From an uncultured Paracoccaceae bacterium (GTDB taxonomy: Bacteria; Pseudomonadota; Alphaproteobacteria; Rhodobacterales; Rhodobacteraceae): a stretch of 9,283 nucleotides of DNA. The stretch's first letter is position 1. Each line of letters opens with the position of its first letter. The stretch covers positions 1-9,283 of the forward strand of contig CALEZJ010000529.1 in NCBI GenBank assembly GCA_937927885.1, written 5' to 3'. This document shows, one piece after another, positions 5,846 through 9,283 of the stretch. A model generated the notes under the pieces. The model saw only the letters and a program-made list of their open reading frames with translations. It had not been told where the DNA came from and did no database searches. The position numbers were made by a program, and so were the translations under genes.

Positions 5846-8515
5846 ATGATGCATGCACTTTTCCGCCTTGCAGCGCCCGCCGCATTGGCCGCCACATTGG
5901 TTCTCCCAGCCGCCGCACAGGAACAGCCCAATCTGATGATCGTGTTCGACGGCTCGGGGTCCATGTGGGGCCAGGTTGGCGGCCGCACCAAGATCGAACT
6001 CGCCCGCCAGGCCTTGTCATCGGTCCTGTCCGAGGCCAGCCCAGATTTGCAGATCGGCATGATGGCTTATGGCCACCGCGTGCGCGGCCAGTGCAGCGAC
6101 ATCGAACTGATGGTTCCGATGGGTCCTGCGGTCCAGACCGTACCGCGCATTCTGGATGGCGCGGCACGGATGAACCCGCGCGGGATGACACCCTTGACCG
6201 ACGCAGTCCTGATGGCGGCGCGGCGGATGGGCCACACAGAGCAGGCCGCGACCGTGGTATTGCTGACCGACGGGATCGAAACCTGCGGCGGCGATCCCTG
6301 CGCGCTGGGTCGGCAACTGGCGGCCGAGGGGATCGACTTTCGCGCCCATGTGGTGGGGTTTGACCTCAGCGACGCCGAGCAGCGGCAGGTTTCGTGCCTT
6401 GCGCAGGAAACGGGGGGGATGTTCATTGCTGCCAGCAACGCGACCGAATTGCGCGACGCGTTGGCGCAGACCCTGGCGCTGGCGCCGCAGGCGACTCCTC
6501 AACCAGCGCCTGAACCCGAGCCCGATCCCGCCATGTTGCCCCGCCCGGTCGAATTGATCCTGCGCGATGTCGCGGGCGGGCCGGTGCTGTCAGGGCGCCC
6601 CTTTCGCAGTGTCGAACTGCTGCCTCTCGACGACCAGGCCGAGGTCGAAGGTCGACTGGATCTGGCGTTGAACGCTGGACCGCTGACCGGACGCGCCATG
6701 TTGCGCCCCGGGCGCTATCAGTTGCTGGCAGTGCGGCAGACCGACGGGCGCACGCCGATCCGCATTGCCCTGCCGGTCGAGATCCCTCCGGGCACCGGTG
6801 CGCATACCGTCGATCTGGTGATCGCGGCCAGGCTTCGTATCGAGGCGCTGCTGCACGCGGGCGAGCCAATGCCAGAGGGGAACGGCCGCGTGCCCTCGTT
6901 CACCGGGCAGGGCTGGGCCCTGTTTCAGATCCACCCTGTCATCGACGGCGCCATCGACCCCAGTGTCGATTATGGCGGGATCAACAGCCGCGACGTCGCC
7001 TTGCCTCCCGGTGACTATTTCGTGCGCGGCATCCTGTCCGAAACCTTTACCCGCGAACGGCTGGTCTCTGTGCAGCCCGGCGAGACCACCGTCGTCCCCT
7101 TTGACTTTGCCGCCGCATCACTGCGCGTTGATCTGCGCGACGCCGCAGGCTTTCCGATCGACCGTGTGCGCCTCGAAGTCCATGACCTTGACAGCGAGGA
7201 GCCTTTTGCATCCGGCCGGGGGCGCAACCGGACCGAACTGATGCCCATTCTCTTGCCCGAAGGGACCTGGCGCATCACCGCGCGCGAGGATCGCGGCGGC
7301 GCCCCACGCGGCGAGGTCTTTGTCACCGTTGCCGCAGGTCAACCAGCAACCCTGTCCCTGACGCCGGGCACGGTCAGCGATCCCGCAAACCTGCCCGAGG
7401 CAGTTCAGCCTCTGTGTCTCGACACCCATTCCAGCCATGGTTGCGTGGTCGAGGCGGTGACGCCCCGGCATATGGTCCAGCATCTGGGCCTGAACGGCAG
7501 CGCCGCGGACCAGCAACTGGCGCCGCGCTATACCGGGACCTGGCAGACACATGGCGGAATGATGGCGTTGGTGCAGGACGGCCGCCGCGTCTGGGGCGAG
7601 GTGCATGTGAATGGCGGCATCGGTCTGGTCTGGGGGCATGTCGCGCCCGACGGGCTGACCCTTCGGGGGGCAATGGACCGCTCGTCGAACCCGCGCGGCG
7701 TGACGGAACTGCGCATTGACCCACTCGCCGAAAGTCTGCGTGGGTTCTGGGATCATAACATCGGCCGCATGGGCAGCACGGTCAGCGCTCGTCGGGTGTC
7801 GGGCGGCCTGCCGCCCCTGACCCGCGCCACCGGCACCGGCACCGAGGATGATCTGCGGCTGGACATGCAGGGTCGCCCCTGGGCACCTGCCGACAGCCGC
7901 GCCTTTGGCGATTTCATGGCCCCCGCCCGCGCCGCCGCCAGTCCGGACACCGGCGAGGACATCGACGCCATGCAGGCAACGGCGGACCCCGAGAGCTTTG
8001 CCGGGGTGTGGAACACCAATCAGCAGCAACTCACCCTTGCACAAGAGGGCCGCAGCGTCTGGGGGCGCCGGGATCGTGGAGCCCTCTGGGGCGAGGTTTC
8101 CGCCGATGGCCTGCTTTTGCGCGGACTATGGGTCAACGCACGCGAATGGGGTTTTCTGGAATTCCGGCTGAACCCCGATCGCATGGGCTTTGTCGGCGCT
8201 TGGGGTCGTCCTCGGGACGGCGGAGTTCGCGAGCGGTGGGATGGCGCGCGCGTCGGCTGGCTCGCCCCGCCGGTCGAGCCGGTTGACCTGCCGACCGAGG
8301 CCACGGGACCGGTGTTGGACGCCTTCATGGAGCCCGTGCGCGACGCAGACCTGATCGCGCCGGGACAGGTAGCTCCCGCGAACCCCGACCCCGACGACCA
8401 CACGCTGTTGCTGCCGGGTGACCTGCCCAACCTGATCCGCCGCGGTTTTGCCGGCTTCGAACCCGCCTTTCGCTGGGAGTTCCTTCAGCCTGGGGCAACA
8501 CGGTGGCGAGGCTGA
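5846..8515 (+). CDS. Secreted von Willebrand factor A domain protein with PEGA-like modules and Trp/Gly repeats
   Basis: The protein is 889 residues from the ATG at 5846; a second ATG at 5849 is equally placed, and GAGGAACAGGA lies just upstream. Residues 1-25 are a signal peptide cleaved near P-A-A-A-Q. Residues 28-215 form a VWA domain with a complete metal-ion-dependent adhesion site: D35-G-S37-G-S39, T115 in M-T-P-L-T-D, and D142 in L-L-T-D-G. Its cysteines (83, 147, 152) suit an oxidising compartment. A Pro/Glu-rich linker follows (about 213-233). Then come three beta modules of PEGA or carboxypeptidase-regulatory type, each with an L-x-P-G/E-G-x-Y/W turn (near 286, 386 and 470). Two copies of a Trp/Gly repeat follow (562-638 and 718-789). 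VWA domains of this class bind metal and a protein partner in the envelope; the partner here is unknown. The stop at 8513 may be a frameshift artefact, since coding continues beyond it. It lies co-directional with two unknown exported-type genes. Confidence 0.85.
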   Translation: MMHALFRLAAPAALAATLVLPAAAQEQPNLMIVFDGSGSMWGQVGGRTKIELARQALSSVLSEASPDLQIGMMAYGHRVRGQCSDIELMVPMGPAVQTVPRILDGAARMNPRGMTPLTDAVLMAARRMGHTEQAATVVLLTDGIETCGGDPCALGRQLAAEGIDFRAHVVGFDLSDAEQRQVSCLAQETGGMFIAASNATELRDALAQTLALAPQATPQPAPEPEPDPAMLPRPVELILRDVAGGPVLSGRPFRSVELLPLDDQAEVEGRLDLALNAGPLTGRAMLRPGRYQLLAVRQTDGRTPIRIALPVEIPPGTGAHTVDLVIAARLRIEALLHAGEPMPEGNGRVPSFTGQGWALFQIHPVIDGAIDPSVDYGGINSRDVALPPGDYFVRGILSETFTRERLVSVQPGETTVVPFDFAAASLRVDLRDAAGFPIDRVRLEVHDLDSEEPFASGRGRNRTELMPILLPEGTWRITAREDRGGAPRGEVFVTVAAGQPATLSLTPGTVSDPANLPEAVQPLCLDTHSSHGCVVEAVTPRHMVQHLGLNGSAADQQLAPRYTGTWQTHGGMMALVQDGRRVWGEVHVNGGIGLVWGHVAPDGLTLRGAMDRSSNPRGVTELRIDPLAESLRGFWDHNIGRMGSTVSARRVSGGLPPLTRATGTGTEDDLRLDMQGRPWAPADSRAFGDFMAPARAAASPDTGEDIDAMQATADPESFAGVWNTNQQQLTLAQEGRSVWGRRDRGALWGEVSADGLLLRGLWVNAREWGFLEFRLNPDRMGFVGAWGRPRDGGVRERWDGARVGWLAPPVEPVDLPTEATGPVLDAFMEPVRDADLIAPGQVAPANPDPDDHTLLLPGDLPNLIRRGFAGFEPAFRWEFLQPGATRWRG
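7529..7759 (+). repeat. Trp/Gly repeat, copy 1, inside the VWA protein
   Basis: Residues 562-638 of the VWA protein. The pattern runs Y-T-G-T-W-Q-T, a hydrophobic strand, V-Q-D-G-R-R-V-W-G, G-H-V-x-x-D-G-L-T-L-R-G, then L-R-I-D and F-W. Alternating strands separated by Gly turns, opening and closing with Trp, suggest a small beta barrel or meander. It pairs with the copy at 7997-8212. Confidence 0.7.
7997..8212 (+). repeat. Trp/Gly repeat, copy 2, inside the VWA protein
   Basis: Residues 718-789 of the VWA protein. It aligns by eye with copy 1: F-A-G-V-W-N-T for Y-T-G-T-W-Q-T, A-Q-E-G-R-S-V-W-G for V-Q-D-G-R-R-V-W-G, G-E-V-S-A-D-G-L-L-L-R-G for G-H-V-A-P-D-G-L-T-L-R-G, and a closing F-V-G-A-W. 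About 80 residues of less ordered linker separate the copies. Confidence 0.7.
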
Positions 8516-9283
8516 CCACCGTGCACGTAATCGACGGCGGCGCCGTCGGCTATCACCAAACGGGCTCTCGGTGACTGGCCGAGGGTTGGTGAACCCCCCT
8601 GCCCGGCCGAGATTCTGTCCGTCGGCGACCCCGGTCCGGACGAGGTCGGCCGGCTCGACAAGGACGGCGTCTCTCCCGCACTCGCCCTGTGGACACAGGG
8701 TGTTCTGATTGTCGAAGGTGGCGATGCCAGCTTAAACACACCGGTGATCTGGCTGGACGTCCTGTATCGCCCCCATGATGATATTACCCAGTTGGGACCC
8801 GGCAGCGCCTTTGTGCCGAACAGCATCGGACCGCTGAGCGATCGGCAGATCGAACCCTTCGATGGAAGGCGGGTCAACGCCGGACATGAGAGACCCCGCC
8901 CTGCCCCCCATCGGGGCCATCGACCGGCTGGAACCCGGGATTTACAGCGTCGTCCTTGCGCCCCCGGGGCAATCACGGGTCGACCTGCTTTCGGTCGCGC
9001 TGACTGATCCTGCCATGACACGCAGCTTTTCCGAAACTTGTGGCAGCCATCTGCGGGTGATCCACCCCGACGGGCTGATCGCAACCGGCTCCTTTGACCG
9101 GCACTCCCCGCCCAGCTCCACCCAGTTTCTGAGCTGCGAGCAAGCAGGGCCGATGGTTTATTGCGCGTGCTTCAGCCAGCCTCTGGCTGACAACCCGGGC
9201 ACCCGGATTACCGCTTCTCCGCAACACTTGTCTCCGGCCCTGAGGGGGTCTTTGCCTTGGACGAGGGTGACGGCAACGGGATG
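8494..9283 (+). pseudogene. Frameshifted coding region after the VWA gene (C-terminal extension or next exported protein)
   Basis: Good coding sequence continues past the VWA stop but changes frame repeatedly. From 8494 to about 8571 it reads N-T-V-A-R-L-T-T-V-H-V-I-D-G-G. From about 8570 to 8860 it reads A-E-I-L-S-V-G-D-P-G-P-D-E-V, then I-W-L-D-V-L-Y-R-P-H. From about 8862 to 9205 it reads I-D-R-L-E-P-G-I-Y-S-V-V-L and, later, C-G-S-H-L-R-V-I-H-P-D-G with further cysteines. From 9206 to the edge it reads D-Y-R-F-S-A-T-L-V-S-G-P-E-G. Each switch can be repaired with a single base, two of them by restoring one G in a G run (8492-8495 and 9205-9206). The cysteine-containing, beta-rich character fits an exported protein. 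It may be the true C-terminus of the VWA protein or a separate gene. No family is recognised, and the end lies outside the window. Confidence 0.6.

Noticed and set aside
7118..8044. 308-codon minus-strand ORF opposite the VWA gene
   Set aside because: The sense strand encodes the intact VWA protein with clear repeats. The antisense product is Gly/His/Arg-rich without motifs.
8862..9205. Independent gene starting at the ATG at 8862
   Set aside because: There is no ribosome site or signal peptide, and coding continues smoothly from the previous frame, so a frame switch is more likely than a new start.

Overview
The window is GC-rich with strong G/C preference at third codon positions. Its gene content (TRAP transporter, CsiR-like GntR regulator, DUF1612/HTH protein, DAO-type flavoprotein) suggests an alphaproteobacterium, most likely Rhodobacteraceae. 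That placement is inferred from gene types and style, not from any marker gene.

Left part (1-4275), small-molecule uptake and oxidation. The first 76 bases are the C-terminus of a plus-strand TRAP large permease (DctM-like). Four minus-strand genes converge on it. In transcription order they are a FAD-dependent DAO-family oxidoreductase (4275-3070), a GntR/FCD regulator (2981-2328), a DUF1612/winged-helix protein (2274-1276) and a TRAP periplasmic binding protein (1148-144). An intrinsic terminator at 92-124 closes the set, between the two convergent TRAP genes. Together they look like an import-and-oxidise locus, probably for an amine or N-substituted amino acid, under GntR control. The substrate cannot be read from the sequence. 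The binding protein lacks the arginine that normally holds the ligand carboxylate.

Middle (4276-4444): a divergent intergenic region with one G/C-rich hairpin.

Right part (4445-9283), plus-strand genes for exported proteins of unknown function. A signal-peptide protein starts at 4445 and stops at 4969, but coding-like sequence continues to about 5743 broken over several frames. An intact 889-residue secreted von Willebrand factor A (VWA) protein follows (5846-8515). It has a complete metal-binding site, PEGA/carboxypeptidase-regulatory-like beta modules and two C-terminal copies of a Trp/Gly-rich repeat. After its stop, convincing coding sequence runs to the window edge, switching frame at least four times. 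The two scrambled stretches flank an intact 2.7 kb ORF, so they are either clustered single-base sequence errors or real decay. This matters because the VWA protein itself may be longer than annotated.

I saw no tRNA, rRNA, CRISPR array, transposase or integrase.
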